Source of the DNA: Paraspadella gotoi
Lineage: Eukaryota > Chaetognatha
DNA length: 64,000 nt
Reading direction: 5' to 3'
Assembly: GCA_051294375.1 (NCBI GenBank)
Contig: CM119263.1
Coordinates: 13,085,923-13,149,922, forward strand
Shown: piece by piece, positions 50,201 to 59,599 of the stretch
Numbering within the stretch: position 1 is the stretch's first letter
Layout of the letters: every line of letters starts with the position of its first letter
Notes under the pieces: model-generated
The model's database searches: none
What the model was told of the DNA's origin: nothing
What the model saw: the letters and a program-made list of their open reading frames with translations, nothing else
Program-made: the position numbers and the translations under genes

Positions 50201-51707
50201 ATCAGTCAGCTATTACTATACCAAACATTGTTATATCATGACGTTTGGGCTAATGACAAGAGATACTATAAAAATGGGTCATTATAATTTTATTATGGTC
50301 AATAAAACAAGTTGGTCTATATCAGTTCTGTCTTTGTCAGACGGTACAAAGAAAAAAAAAGATCTGTTATGTTTCTCTATCTTTCTCTCAACAATGTTAG
50401 ATTTGCCAAAGATAATTTAATTGTAATAAAATAATTGATTGGCTGAGTGATCAGTTAATTTAATTATTTATTTATTGATACTTTTATTGATTTAATAAAG
50501 AATCTGTTATGAGTAACATTAATATGATGGAAAGTTTTAATTAACCTAAACCAGGATTTTTGTATTGCTGTATTATTGATTGACTTATTGTTCGATTGAG
50601 AAACAAGTTTGAGCAAACAATGCCGGATCTGCCCACGATCATTAGCGGTCAGTTAATTAATTAATTTGATCTGACTTAGTTTGTTTTAGGTCTTTTCGTC
50701 ACTGATCACGGAAAAAGCAACGACGACGATGAGGACGACGACAATAACGCCAATAATGATTTATTGATTGATTGAATCATTAATTTATTGAAAAATAAAT
50801 TGTTTCAATAAATTATTGATTGATTAATTGACTGATTAATTAATTATTGATTAATTAATTGAATAATTGATTTATTAACTGATTAATTATTTGATAAATT
50901 AATACATATTGCATTTACATTTAATATAAAAAGAAAAAGAAGCATTATCAATTAGTGAAACAGGTTTTTCGTTTTTTCTATATAAACTCATTTCCACTCG
51001 GACGATTCCGTTGAAACTTGATTTCCAGCTTAATCACACACTTTCCTACATACAAAATTTCAAGTCAATCTCCCCATACAAACATGACTAATTGGCGTTT
51101 AAAGCTAAGGTGGGACGGACGGACAGCAATTTTTTGGCAGAATTTATAATTTGATGTTCTGACATGACTTATTGTCATGCCTTGAGGGGCGGAGCGACTG
51201 ACGGACAAAGCAAATTATAGAGCCGGTATCTGCTGTTAGCAGATCCGGCTAAAAAATCTGTTATGATTTATGTTCTGATCTGTTGTTATGTTTCTTTCTC
51301 TCTCTCGATCATACATTGCTGCTCAAAATTTTCACATAATTATCTTTAAAATTTCTTAAATAAACATTATTAATTAAATATAAAATATACAAAATATATA
51401 TATTTTTAATTTAAGGGAATTTTTTATAAAAGATGTAAACAAACAATTTAAACAAACTTGAGCCTACTCATTTTTTTGGTTGATTTATAGGGTGAGCAGT
51501 GCATTAGCCGCAACAGTTATCGGAGCTTTTCTTTATGTGGTTTCTGTTGGAATGGCCTGGTTTTTTAAAGAAACTTCCTCGCTTTGGTCAATAATATTGT
51601 CTAGTTTATTTATAAATCTTGCAGCAAATCATGGATTTAATTACTTTTACACTTTTTTTAAAGTAAAGGCAACTCTCACCATTTGTGACATAAATACAAA
51701 AATTGTG
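35726..51707 (+). CDS. ABCA-type ABC transporter, N-terminal half (partial)
   Basis: Ten exons: 35726-35844, 36840-36956, 39261-39345, 45636-45813, 45933-46098, 46174-46240, 46311-46377, 47727-47903, 48468-48720 and 51491-51707. All have GT/AG borders and matching phases, giving 482 residues. A first membrane helix follows the LLYLKNMKVTVRRKASL stretch, then about 200 extracellular residues including CGIVFEDLD and KIRFPFDSF, typical of ABCA proteins. Next come GFIAVQWAV, helices in LDMILLIASYIFLFMG and ALTLITPVMISSIVAVYIIF, with the diagnostic EKQSGMKEMLCIMGVS loop between them, and further helices in exons 9-10. The short extracellular domain suggests an ABCA3/ABCA5-like rather than ABCA1-like member. 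Expected role: membrane lipid transport. No Walker A, signature or Walker B region is found downstream in the window, so the gene continues past 64,000 or is broken. Exons are AT-rich, unlike the neighbouring genes. A 28-nt candidate exon (39,162-39,189) would shift the frame and is left out. Confidence 0.85.
36226..36270. repeat. (CT)n microsatellite inside the nested element
   Basis: CT dinucleotides at the place where the other copies of this element carry CT/GA tracts. Confidence 0.9.
36300..36360 (+). ncRNA. hammerhead ribozyme motif
   Basis: Core CTGATGA at 36,311-36,317, one extra A, stem II GACTC/GAGTC (36,319-36,323 with 36,333-36,337), then GAAA (36,338-36,341), a two-pair stem III (AC/GT around AT) and the cleavage triplet GTT at 36,345-36,347. 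The very short stem III with palindromic ACATGT fits the minimal, possibly dimeric ribozymes known from Penelope-like elements. Activity is not shown. GTT in place of GTC and the extra A after CTGATGA may weaken it. Confidence 0.7.
37408..37690 (+). mobile_element. tRNA-derived SINE, family 1
   Basis: A-box-like TGGCTCATTGAGT (37,416-37,428) and B-box GGTTCAATCC (37,461-37,470) at tRNA-like spacing, followed by a non-tRNA body (CTACCCTGCGGGAAGCGGGA...). A related copy lies on the minus strand at 51,745-51,915. It sits in ABCA intron 2. Confidence 0.7.
37978..38195 (+). repeat. dispersed 250-bp repeat, copy 1
   Basis: Shares TTGGCTTTGGGGGCTTCCGA, CAGTCACTGGCGCGGTTACC, TCTCGCTTTGCCAACGCAGA and the end ATATACCGCCACA with copies at 52,443 and 52,930. 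Confidence 0.8.
43086..43760 (+). pseudogene. decayed gag-like reading frame of the short LTR element
   Basis: An ATG frame of 63 codons (43,086-43,277) contains a PPPY motif (QPPPYEVP), as in retroviral-type late domains. After its TGA the same frame continues open (QKDEWFSDSHLSYDFIIG) and then breaks again. A further piece in another frame (FFDNEFERLVEILMNKS) follows. At least one stop and one frameshift separate the pieces. Assignment to gag rests only on position and the PPPY motif. Confidence 0.35.
44029..44254. mobile_element. 226-bp insertion inside the 3' LTR
   Basis: Absent from the 5' LTR and flanked by a 5-bp duplication GTATC (44,024-44,028 and 44,255-44,259). The ends read GAGGCAAC...GTTGCCACA, an imperfect inverted repeat. 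It contains a (GA)n run at 44,188-44,210. The element class is unknown. Confidence 0.65.
44875..45025. repeat. two tandem copies of a 70-bp CTG/CT-rich unit
   Basis: CTGCTGGCTCTGCA-GGGCTCT followed by TTTTTCTCTCTTTT and CTGCTGCTTCTGCTGCTG occurs twice in a row, with small differences. Confidence 0.8.
45115..45345. repeat. direct repeat of a 180-bp unit
   Basis: TCAGGGACTGCGTCTGCTGA and TCAAGGGCTGCGCCTGCTGA, each followed by TCAGTTTATTT...GACAATG, start at about 45,123 and 45,294. AT-rich sequence between them is also similar (GACAATCGCAAAATA appears in both). Confidence 0.65.
46406..46740 (-). repeat. dispersed GCCGGATCTGC-family repeat, terminal part
   Basis: Reverse orientation, with a complete terminal hairpin (AGTCGGATCTGCT...CAGATTCCGACT), then the AATTCACTTGGTCGGTC and GTCCGTC blocks. 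It lies in an ABCA intron between exons 7 and 8. The opposite end of the same or another copy is near 47,612-47,672 (CGTAGGCAGATCCGACATTG). Confidence 0.7.
46855..47000. repeat. (ATTCA)n-type pentamer repeat
   Basis: Irregular TTCATTCAATTCATTTCA units. A similar array occurs at 61,515-61,620. Confidence 0.85.
47395..47600 (+). mobile_element. tRNA-derived SINE candidate, family 2
   Basis: A tRNA-like head with GGTGCTGGAGGCAAGTCA and a B-box-like GGGGTTCTAGCC (47,449-47,460), then a 130-bp body. It differs from the SINE at 37,408. ABCA intron. Confidence 0.5.
47985..48140. repeat. degenerate telomere-like (TTAGGG) block in an ABCA intron
   Basis: Repeated GGTTAGGG, GGGATTAG and TTAGGGTT units with many variants, just after exon 8. 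Confidence 0.7.
48721..51490 (+). other. ABCA intron 9
   Basis: AT-rich, 2.8 kb. It holds the dispersed repeat copy at 50,600. Open frames at 48,835-49,041 and 49,438-49,626 do not continue the transporter in frame and are not convincing. Confidence 0.5.
50600..51252 (+). repeat. dispersed GCCGGATCTGC-family repeat, full-length copy
   Basis: Starts CAAGTTTGAGCAAACAATGC and GGATCTGCCCACGATCATTA, with an ATTAATTGA-rich core, then CATTTCCACTCGGACGATTC, GGGACGGACGGACAG, and a terminal hairpin GCCGGTATCTGCTGTTAGCAGATCCGGC (written here as its stem arms) followed by TAAAAAA. Confidence 0.75.
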
Positions 51708-51744
51708 GTAAGTATGTTATTAAGATTATTCTTCATTTCTTAAA

Positions 51745-51915
51745 CCCTGCTAGCTAGCAGAGACTGAACAGGTCTTAGTCTTGGAACCAGGGGTGGCTAC
51801 GCCCTCGAAGAGGTTTATGGCCATCCTCACGCTTCCCGTAGGGCAGGTACCGAGTTGGGATTCAACCCGGTATCTCGTGGTCATGGAATCAATTGATTGA
51901 ACCGAGGCAACGCGC
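51745..51915 (-). mobile_element. tRNA-derived SINE, family 1, minus strand
   Basis: On the minus strand ATACCGGGTTGAATCCC (B-box GGTTGAATCC at 51,858-51,867) and CTGCCCTACGGGAAGCGTGA match the copy at 37,408. Confidence 0.6.
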
Positions 51916-52442
51916 GCGACAAGTATTTTATATTTATTATGGTTAAATTGCTTGCCTTTGTGCGGCAAATAAATTTCTATGAGGTTTCAGTAGTATAAAT
52001 TTTATATACCAATTAGTAGTTATGACCAAATCGGTTCATCCAATGTGTTGCTCCGTAATAACTTTATTTTCACGTGCATTTCCCTTTTATCACATGAAAT
52101 GACGTGACATGACATTATCCCGTTTATTTATGACATGCTCTGATCTGAATCGTAATTCTGTCTTTTATTTCTTATAGTTTTATGATTCCCAAGTAAGTTG
52201 GACTGACCGACGGACAGACATTCTGACAGATCGACCGAAAAGTGACTTATAGAGTTGCCCCGCGAGTACTCACGGCGCAACTAAAAACTATTACGAATTC
52301 GGTTAATTTTGTTAAAAATGTAAAATCAGAGGATCGAACATGGGACAATCCCTTGTAGGTCGCGCAATCACTACAATTAATCAATCAAGAATTAGAAAGA
52401 AAATCATTTTGTTTTAACTTTAATTATAATTAATGTAGATCG
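51916..52442. other. AT-rich spacer with fragments of dispersed repeats
   Basis: A fragment at 52,197-52,262 (GACTGACCGACGGACAGACA) belongs to the GCCGGATCTGC family. A possible minus-strand tRNA-like B-box (GTTCGATCC) lies near 52,335. Confidence 0.4.
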
Positions 52443-52695
52443 TATGGCAACAGCCGGGTTGCCTGTGATGCCCATTGGGATGGGGCATCTCACTGTTGGC
52501 TTTGGGGCTTCCGACCCTCAGTGACGCCTCCAGTCACTGGCGCGGTTACCCTAGGACGGTCTCGCTTTGCCAACGCAGAGGGAAGTCGTTAGGACTGTGG
52601 ATGGAACACTACGCCTGGGATGGTGTGTTCCCCCTCTGAGCCAATGGATTTGGCTGACGGATGGTGGATGTGAGGCGGATGAATATACCGCCACA
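52443..52695 (+). repeat. dispersed 250-bp repeat, copy 2
   Basis: Nearly identical to 52,930-53,182. It starts TATGGCAACAGCCGGGTTGC and ends GAATATACCGCCACA. Confidence 0.85.
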
Positions 52696-52792
52696 GGATC
52701 CCCGGGCCAAGACATCACTCAGGTTCCTCAAGCCTGAGAGGTGTCTGACAAGACTGTTACCATAGTGGGAGAGAGAGAGAGAGCGCGAGTTG

Positions 52793-52892
52793 TGGGGGCA
52801 TAGGCGTTTGTCGTAGCGTACCCCAGGGGCATAGGCGTTTGTCGTAGCGTACCCAAAGTCGGCAGGGCATAGGCGTTTGTCATAGCGTACCC
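52793..52892 (+). repeat. three tandem copies of a 30-35-bp unit
   Basis: GGGCATAGGCGTTTGTCGTA followed by GCGTACCC is repeated three times with spacers of different length, between two copies of the 250-bp repeat. Confidence 0.85.
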
Positions 52893-52929
52893 TGAGAAGG
52901 TTGCGTGTTCGATAGTAGGGCTCACCACT

Positions 52930-53182
52930 TATGGCAACAGCCGGGTTGCCTGTGATGCCCATTGGGATGGGGCATCTCACTGTTGGCTTTGGGGGCTTCC
53001 GACCCTCAGTGACGCCTCCAGTCACTGGCGCGGTTACCAGGACGGTCTCGCTTTGCCAACGCAGAGGGAAGTCGTTAGGACTGTGGATGGAACACTACGC
53101 CTGGGATGGTGTGTTCCCCCTCTGAGCCAATGGATTTGGCTGACGGATGGTGGATGTGAGGCGGAGTGAATATACCGCCACA
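52930..53182 (+). repeat. dispersed 250-bp repeat, copy 3, abutting the gypsy 5' LTR
   Basis: Direct repeat of 52,443-52,695. Its end CCGCCACA joins the LTR without spacer. A tRNA-like GCGTGTTCGATAG precedes it at about 52,903. Confidence 0.85.
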
Positions 53183-53519
53183 ATCGAATCAAATATTATT
53201 TAAAGCCTTAACAAGAATTCCAAGACTTTTGTTTTCTTCTCCAAAGTAATGATTCACCAAGAGATGTCTCAACGGATTTTACTTTTGTTAATGATTGTTT
53301 TCTTTAACTGATTGTTATCTGAATTACTTCAGACTGGTTTTACCTCTCAAAGAATAAACATGATCAACTTTTATTCTTTCTCTCTTAATGTAAATAAGTA
53401 CATTTGATAGAAGAGAAAACTCAGATCACTTAACTGAAACAATTGGATACAACATTGTGCTTTCCCTGCGATATACCATACTCAGTGGAGGACTTCGATA
53501 CTGTGCAATCTTAGCCACA
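53183..53519 (+). repeat. 5' LTR of the gypsy element
   Basis: Matches 58,787-59,121 from ATCGAATCAAATATTATTTA to TTAGCCACA, with a few single-base differences and small indels. It contains an AATAAA near 53,353. Confidence 0.93.
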
Positions 53520-53705
53520 CTTGGTAAGCACGACGCAAACCAAAGCCAACCTTCAACCAAGAACTGGAGCAACCAAATCTTTTCCGAGGTAAGATTGGAT
53601 GTGAGAATTGGGATTAAGCGAATCCATCCAATCCGCTGACACCCTTTTCCCCTTTCTCCACTTACCCCATCCTTCAATCAAAACGACGACGCCGTCGACG
53701 AGCCG

Positions 53706-54768
53706 ATGAGCGACGCCGACCACCGCTACGCCCTCCGCTCCACTCAGCGCGACACGGAGAGCCAGCGAGAGGGTACGACGTTACAGCTACCTTTCGGTTT
53801 CGGGCGAGGACGACGATCAGCTTCGACGTCGCCAAACTTCGCCGACGCGGCGCCAACATTCAACTATCAGGCCAACGACGCCGTCATGGCAACTGGTGGC
53901 GCCACAGACAGGGAGTTACGCGGCGAGAACGAGGAACTACGCGCGGCGCTGGCCGCGGCAACTCGGGCCCTGGAGCGGGCATCAAATCGGAAGCCCGATC
54001 TCCCCGAGTTCGACACAGAGAACATCGAGATCTGGATACGCAGAGTAGAGGCCGCCTACACTCGAGCGGGGATTTCGGCGCCGAAAAGTAAATTGCCCAC
54101 TTAGAATCTAAGATCGCGGTTAAGGTTGATCCGAAGATCAATCAATTCCTTTTCGGCGAGGCGACAGAGGCGGCTTGGAACAGTTCCTCCTCTACTTACG
54201 AACGGAATACGGCATTACCCGGCGCCAGCAGGCTGCAACCCTACTCGACGCCCTGGACGCCGACGGTCTCAAACCTTCCAAGCTTCTTGCCCAACTCGAG
54301 GAAAAAACTAGGTCACTCACTATCGACGACGTCCGAAAAGAGAAAATTTTAAGAGAACTCCCAACTGAAATACGCCGTCAGCTGGAGGAAAAGGCCGAGG
54401 ATCTCTCGGCGAGCGAATTATGCCGACTGGCCGACCACCATTACGACAACGAGGGCAACCTCAAGTTGCGTCAGACACCGTCCCTCGTCAGCAACGTCGA
54501 TCAAAATCTCCGCGAGCGAGAGCGCCAGCCCTCAACATCCGATGATGACGACGCGATCAACGCGCTCGGAAAATTTCAAAGGAAAAGCGCCAACGGCAAG
54601 AAACGCCAAAGCCAGCCAAAGGGGAAGCCAAAAGGCAAGCTCCTCACCATCTGCAGTAAGCATGCACGCTTTGGAGATGAAGCCTGGTCGTGCGAGCCGG
54701 GCTGCGCTAAATTTGATGAGACGCAAAAGCGCCGTGAGGGAAACGGCAAAGGGGGACGCCGGCGGTGA
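53706..54768 (+). pseudogene. gag: gypsy gag, two frameshifts
   Basis: The ATG at 53,706 opens a frame to 54,104 (MSDADHRYALRS..., coiled ELRGENEELRAALAAATRAL, then LPEFDTENIEIWIRRVEAAY). The coherent protein shifts frame near 54,090 and again near 54,178, then runs to the TGA at 54,766. Both breaks lie at short homopolymer runs. The middle part (KVDPKINQFLFGEATEAAW, LLYLRTEYG, ILRELPTEIRRQL) is the capsid-like region of invertebrate gypsy elements. The tail has basic KGKPKGK and a CxxH...C motif (CSKHARFGDEAWSCEPGC) in place of the usual CCHC knuckle. Confidence 0.8.
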
Positions 54769-57700
54769 GCGCCGTTCCCCAATTTCAATCTCGTTCACCA
54801 GCATCAAGTGATTTATTGTACATACGCGACTCAGAGACTCGAATGAAGTGGCTGGTGGACGGTGGAGCGCTATTGTCTATTACTCCTCCGACAAAAGAAC
54901 AACGAGAACGGGGAGCCGATCCTGAGATGAAGTTACAAGCTGCCAACGGATCACCTATCAATTGCTATGGCACAGAAAAGAAGACCGTCACTTTAGGCAA
55001 ACGTCGATTCGACTATGAGTTCGTCATAGCCGACGTGACTCAAAACATACTCGGTGCGGATTTTCTGGCGGAAAATTTTCTCGCCCCAAATCACCGAGAT
55101 GGTTTGCTGATGGATCTTCAGGATTATTCGACCATTGCAGCTTCAACATCCTCAGAAACCTCGACTCATGTAAGCTTCGTGGACAGGAAGGGCGAAAAGT
55201 TCTATAAACTATTAGAATCATTTCCTTCTCTCTCGACGCCAACTTTCGAGCTTAAGGAGCCTCGACATGGCGTCACGCATTCAATTCCAACCGAAGGCCG
55301 GCCTTGCCAATCACGAGCGAGGCGCCTGGACCCTGAAAAATTGGCGGTGGCGAAACGAGAGCTCGAGAAGATGGTTTCGCTCGGAATCGCCAAGCGCGGG
55401 AAGTCAGAATGGTCTTCTCCTCTCCACGTCGTGGCGAAACCGGATGGAGGATGGCGCTGTTGTGGCGATTATAGGCGCCTCAACGCCCAAACAATAGACG
55501 ATTGCTACCCCGTCAAGCTGCTAACTGACTTCAACGCGCAGTTGGAGGGTAAGACGATCTTTTCAAAGATCGACTTAAAGGCTACCACCAGATACCAGTC
55601 AACCCTGACGACGTCAAAAAGACTGCTGTAATTACCCCCTTTGGGCTATACGTCTTTCCCTGCTGCCCATTTGGGTTAAAAAATGCGGGGCAAGATTTTC
55701 AGCGTCTTATGGACGAGATTCTGGGAGACGTGCCTCACACCTTTGTTTACTTAGACGACATCTTGGTCGCCTCGTCGTCCCCAGAGGAGCACCTTCAAGA
55801 CCTTGAACGGGTGTTCAAGACCCTCGACGCAAGCGGATTGGTAGTAAATACCAAGAAGTGCCTCTTGGGACAAGAGTCGCTGGAATTTCTCGGTTTCTTG
55901 GTCGACAAAAACGGAGTACGACCCCTTCCAGAACGAGTTCAGACGCTGAGAGAGACAACAAAGCCAACAACGATCAAAGAGCTGCAAAGGTTTCTCGGGA
56001 TGATTAACTATTATCGCCGATTCGTCCCGAAGGTTGCTCATCGTTGCGCGGCACTCTACGAGGCCCTCAGCGGGAAGCCAAAGACGCTCAACTGGACAGA
56101 AGAATGTGAAACAGCTTTCGAATCCATCAAAGAAGGCCTTATCCAAGCAGCCCTGCTTCACCATCCCAGAACCGGTGCGCAGCTGTGTGTGACGACGGAT
56201 GCATATGACCATGCAGTGGGGGCCGTACTCGAGCAGCGGGGCCCAAAGGGTTGGGAACCGCTGGCCTTTTTCTCGGCCAAGCTGGCAAAAAACCAGAAAT
56301 TATGGCCACCGTTCGATCGCGAACTTTACGGCGTTTTCCGCGCCGTCCGCCACTTCCGCCACTGGATTGAGGGAAGAAACTTTACTATCTATACCGATCA
56401 TCAAAGTCTTGTGCCCGCACTCAAAAAGAAAAGCGAACCACAAACGGCGCGACAAGCATATCAGTTGTCCGTGATCGCTGAATACACCACGGACATACGA
56501 TATCTGAAAGGTAAAGCTAACGTCGTCGCGGACGCGCTCTCTCGACCGAACAACCAGCCAGCGACAACCCCGCCGCATCAGGAATCAGTTCAAAGCGAGA
56601 AAACAGCGAAAAAACCAGTCTCAGCTATCTCGACAAGCCAAACGACGACCACCGCTGACTTTGCGCCGAAAATTCGTTCGGAAATGGCGAAGCCAGCCAC
56701 GTCGACTTGTCAAACAACAGCTACCGACAACTTTGCGCCGCAAAATCGTTCAAAAACGACGAATCCAGCTACCTCGATGCGCCAAACGACACCCACCGCT
56801 GCCTTCGCGCCGAAAATTCATTCGGAAATGGCGAATCCAGCTCAGCCGCCTGGCCAAACAACAGCTACCGAAAAAGCGATCAAACCTAACCGACTCGAGG
56901 ATGCCGAGGCGGTGATAGCTTCACTCACGACGTTCGAGATTGATTTTGAACAGATGGCCAGAGAACAGAGCCTCGACTCCGACTTCCAAAGAATTGCTGA
57001 AGACTCGAGATCCGGCTTGACCTTTAGAAAAATACAAGTCGGCGATCAACAATTACTGGCAGACATCTCGAACGGCCCGGCCAGACCATTTGTTCCTGCA
57101 GCATGGCGTCGGAAGATTTTTGATGTCATACACGGCCTCGGCCACCCGGGCGTTGAGGCAACTCGAAAAGCTGTAGCATCAAAATTTGTATGGACAAACA
57201 TGAAGCAGGATGTAAGTAAATGGGCGAGAGAATGCATCGACTGTCAAAGAGCAAAAGTGACAAGACATATAGTACCAGAAATTGGCGAGTTCAAGATCCC
57301 TCCTCGCAGATTCCAACATCTAAACTTAGACTTAGTCAAGATGCCCACCTCAAACGGCTTCAAACACCTTCTCACAATCGTCGATCGATTTTCGAGGTGG
57401 CCAGCGGCGATTCCAGTGAAGGATACGCTAACGTCAACGATTCTCGACGCCCTCAGCCATGACTGGATTAGTATCTTCGGAACGCCGGCAATCATCACGA
57501 CTGACAGGGGAACTCAGTTCAACTCAACACTCTGGAGACAGCTCATGCAACAGTGGGGCATAAAACATCAAATGACCACGTCTTATCACCCCCAGGCAAA
57601 TGGCCTGGTAGAAAGATTCCACCGAAGATTAAAGGAATCTCTTATTGCCTTAGCGAGATACGACAAGGAGAGTTGGTATTGGAAGTTGCCTCTAACTCTC

Positions 57701-58573
57701 CTCGCAATACGGACAACAGTGAAGGAGGACATCGGCGCATCGGCCGCCAACATGGTTTTCGGCGAAGGTATAAGCATACCTGGCAACATGCTGGGCAACT
57801 CTCAAATCGACAATGCGGAGCTTCACCGCCAACGGCAAAACCGTTTATCCAATCTCCGCGTCAAAGTAGCCCGTCTCCAACCGACACCGACCTCAGCGCA
57901 TCGACAGCCGACAACGCACCTCCCGGCCAGTCTGGAGTCCGCGCAGTACGTCTTCGTAAGACGAGCAGGCATCCACCCATCTCTAGTGCCTCCTTACGAA
58001 GGCCCATATCGCGTGGTTAGCAGAAACGGCTTAAACATGACAATAGAAATTCCAAGCACTGGCAGAGAGGTCGTCAATATCGCTCGAGTGAAGCCAGCGT
58101 GGATCAGCGACGAAGCCCTGGAGGCCGATGAGGTGGAGACACGCCCACGTCGCCGCCCAGGCCGCCCGCCGGGCCCCAGAACTCGAACGCCCGCGCCAAC
58201 AACGAGGGAGACGAGATCGATGACTCGACGCGCCACCACTCTTCCTCCTCCTCCTCTTCCTCCTCCTCCTCCCCCTCCTCTCTCCCCTTCCCTTCCCCAA
58301 CACCCCCCACCTTCCTCCGACCCACCCCCATCACCTTTGTGTTGTTTTCTCCCAACTTCCTCTTCTCCGCGCCTTCCCCGCTCGTCTTCTCAAACCTCAA
58401 AAAGAAATAACAACAACAACAAGGAAAAGGAATTCGAGCCAACGTGGAGGATTTCAAAGCCAACACCGGAAAACTTTTCAAGCGAGAACAACAACAACAA
58501 CAACCGTCCTACATATGCAGTAGTTCTAAGAGAAATGCTCCGCCGACAAAAAGACGAAAACTCCGATTGTTAA
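54765..58573 (+). pseudogene. pol: gypsy pol (protease, RT, RNase H, integrase), one frameshift
   Basis: The frame opens by overlapping the gag stop at a GTG (54,765), in the -1 frame relative to gag. Protease has LVDGGALLSITPP, so the active-site triad is DGG rather than DTG/DSG, with ILGADFL following. RT runs from LHVVAKPDGGWR; the frame breaks near 55,583 and continues through FVYLDDILVA to the stop at 58,571. RNase H has TTDAYDHAVGAVLEQ and YTDHQSL. A linker with three to four tandem copies of a roughly 35-residue unit (QTTxTxxFAPKIRSEM...) follows at 56,600-56,870. Integrase has an HHCC zinc site (GHPGVEATRK...CIDCQRAK), then catalytic D in LNLDLVKM, D in TTDRGTQF and E in LVERFHRR. The C-terminal tail is Pro-rich with PRRRPGRPPGPR, AT-hook-like. 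Confidence 0.88.
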
Positions 58574-58781
58574 TTGTACATATTAGACAAATATTGTGTA
58601 TTTTAAAGATTTTTGATATTTTTTTTTTTTTTTTTTGGATTCCGTATTTTGAGAATATTGAATTTTGAATGTTTTGGAGTCAGTCATTAGTCTATATACG
58701 ATTCGATATATATTCGTATATATTATTTTTATTTTTTTTATTGATATATATAAATACCCTACATATCTCAACAGGGGGGCA
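58574..58781 (+). other. gypsy 3' untranslated region and polypurine tract
   Basis: AT-rich with a poly-T run (58,620-58,637), ending in the purine tract ACAGGGGGGCA directly before the TG of the 3' LTR. Confidence 0.75.
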
Positions 58782-59121
58782 TGTAGATCGAATCAAATAT
58801 TATTTAAAGCCTTAACAAGATCCAAGACTTTTGTTTTCTTCTCCAAAGTAATGATTCACCAAGAGATGTCTCAACGGACTTTACTTTTGTTAATGATTGT
58901 TTTCTTTAACTGATTGTTATCTGAATTACTTCAGACTGGTTTTACCTCTCAAAGAATAAATATGATCAACTTTTATTCTTTCTCTCTTAATGTAAATAAG
59001 TACATTTGATAGAAGAGAAAACTCAGATCACTTAACTGAAACAATTGGATACAACATTGTGCTTTCCCTGCGATATACCATACTCATGGAAGGACTTCGA
59101 TACTGTGCAATCTTAGCCACA
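58782..59121 (+). repeat. 3' LTR of the gypsy element
   Basis: Starts TGTAGATCGAATC and ends CTTAGCCACA, followed by TTAACAAAATT. Confidence 0.93.
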
Positions 59122-59599
59122 TTAACAAAATTATTACAAATTAGAACAATTGCACTAATGACTCTTACTCTTAACATCAGCAGCAGCCTATTAACTGCTT
59201 GCGCCACTCCTGCTTTTTAAATTTGGTTATTCTCAAGTTGAGGCGACTTACCACCGGTCTTTCTCTCTAAACCCTTTCTCTCTCCTCTTTCTCCGAGCCG
59301 GTCTATCCACACGGTCACTTTGCCCTATCTTTGGCAATGACCTTAGATTGACCGGACAAAGTAATAGTGCCGAGGCGACCGTAAGGTCAAGTTGGTCCGG
59401 GCGATGATAAAAGTGGATCAGGAGAGAGCTAGTCTCACTTCTTTTGTACTTCTCTTACATCGTCACAAAGTGTTCCTTATATTTTTGAATTCTTTTTACA
59501 TTATGACCATCATATGCAAACCAGCATATAATATAGGAAAAATTGTTTATTTTAAATCGCTATATCCCCTGAAATAGTATAATTTTTCCCCTTTTTTTC

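Larger units (their letters stand above)
53183..59121 (+). mobile_element. Ty3/gypsy LTR retrotransposon, nearly complete, frameshifted
   Basis: 5' LTR 53,183-53,519 and 3' LTR 58,782-59,121 are nearly identical. A primer-site-like TGGTAAGCACGACG starts at 53,522. Gag and pol lie between, and a purine tract ACAGGGGGGCA precedes the 3' LTR. The 3' LTR starts TGTAG and ends CCACA. The 5' LTR lacks the TGTAG start, and no target duplication is seen. It lies downstream of the last visible ABCA exon, probably within an intron. Confidence 0.93.

Noticed and set aside
52609-53025. 138-codon minus-strand frame with repeated YDKRLCP peptides
   Set aside because: The repetition comes from the GGGCATAGGCG tandem array between two copies of a dispersed repeat; not a gene.
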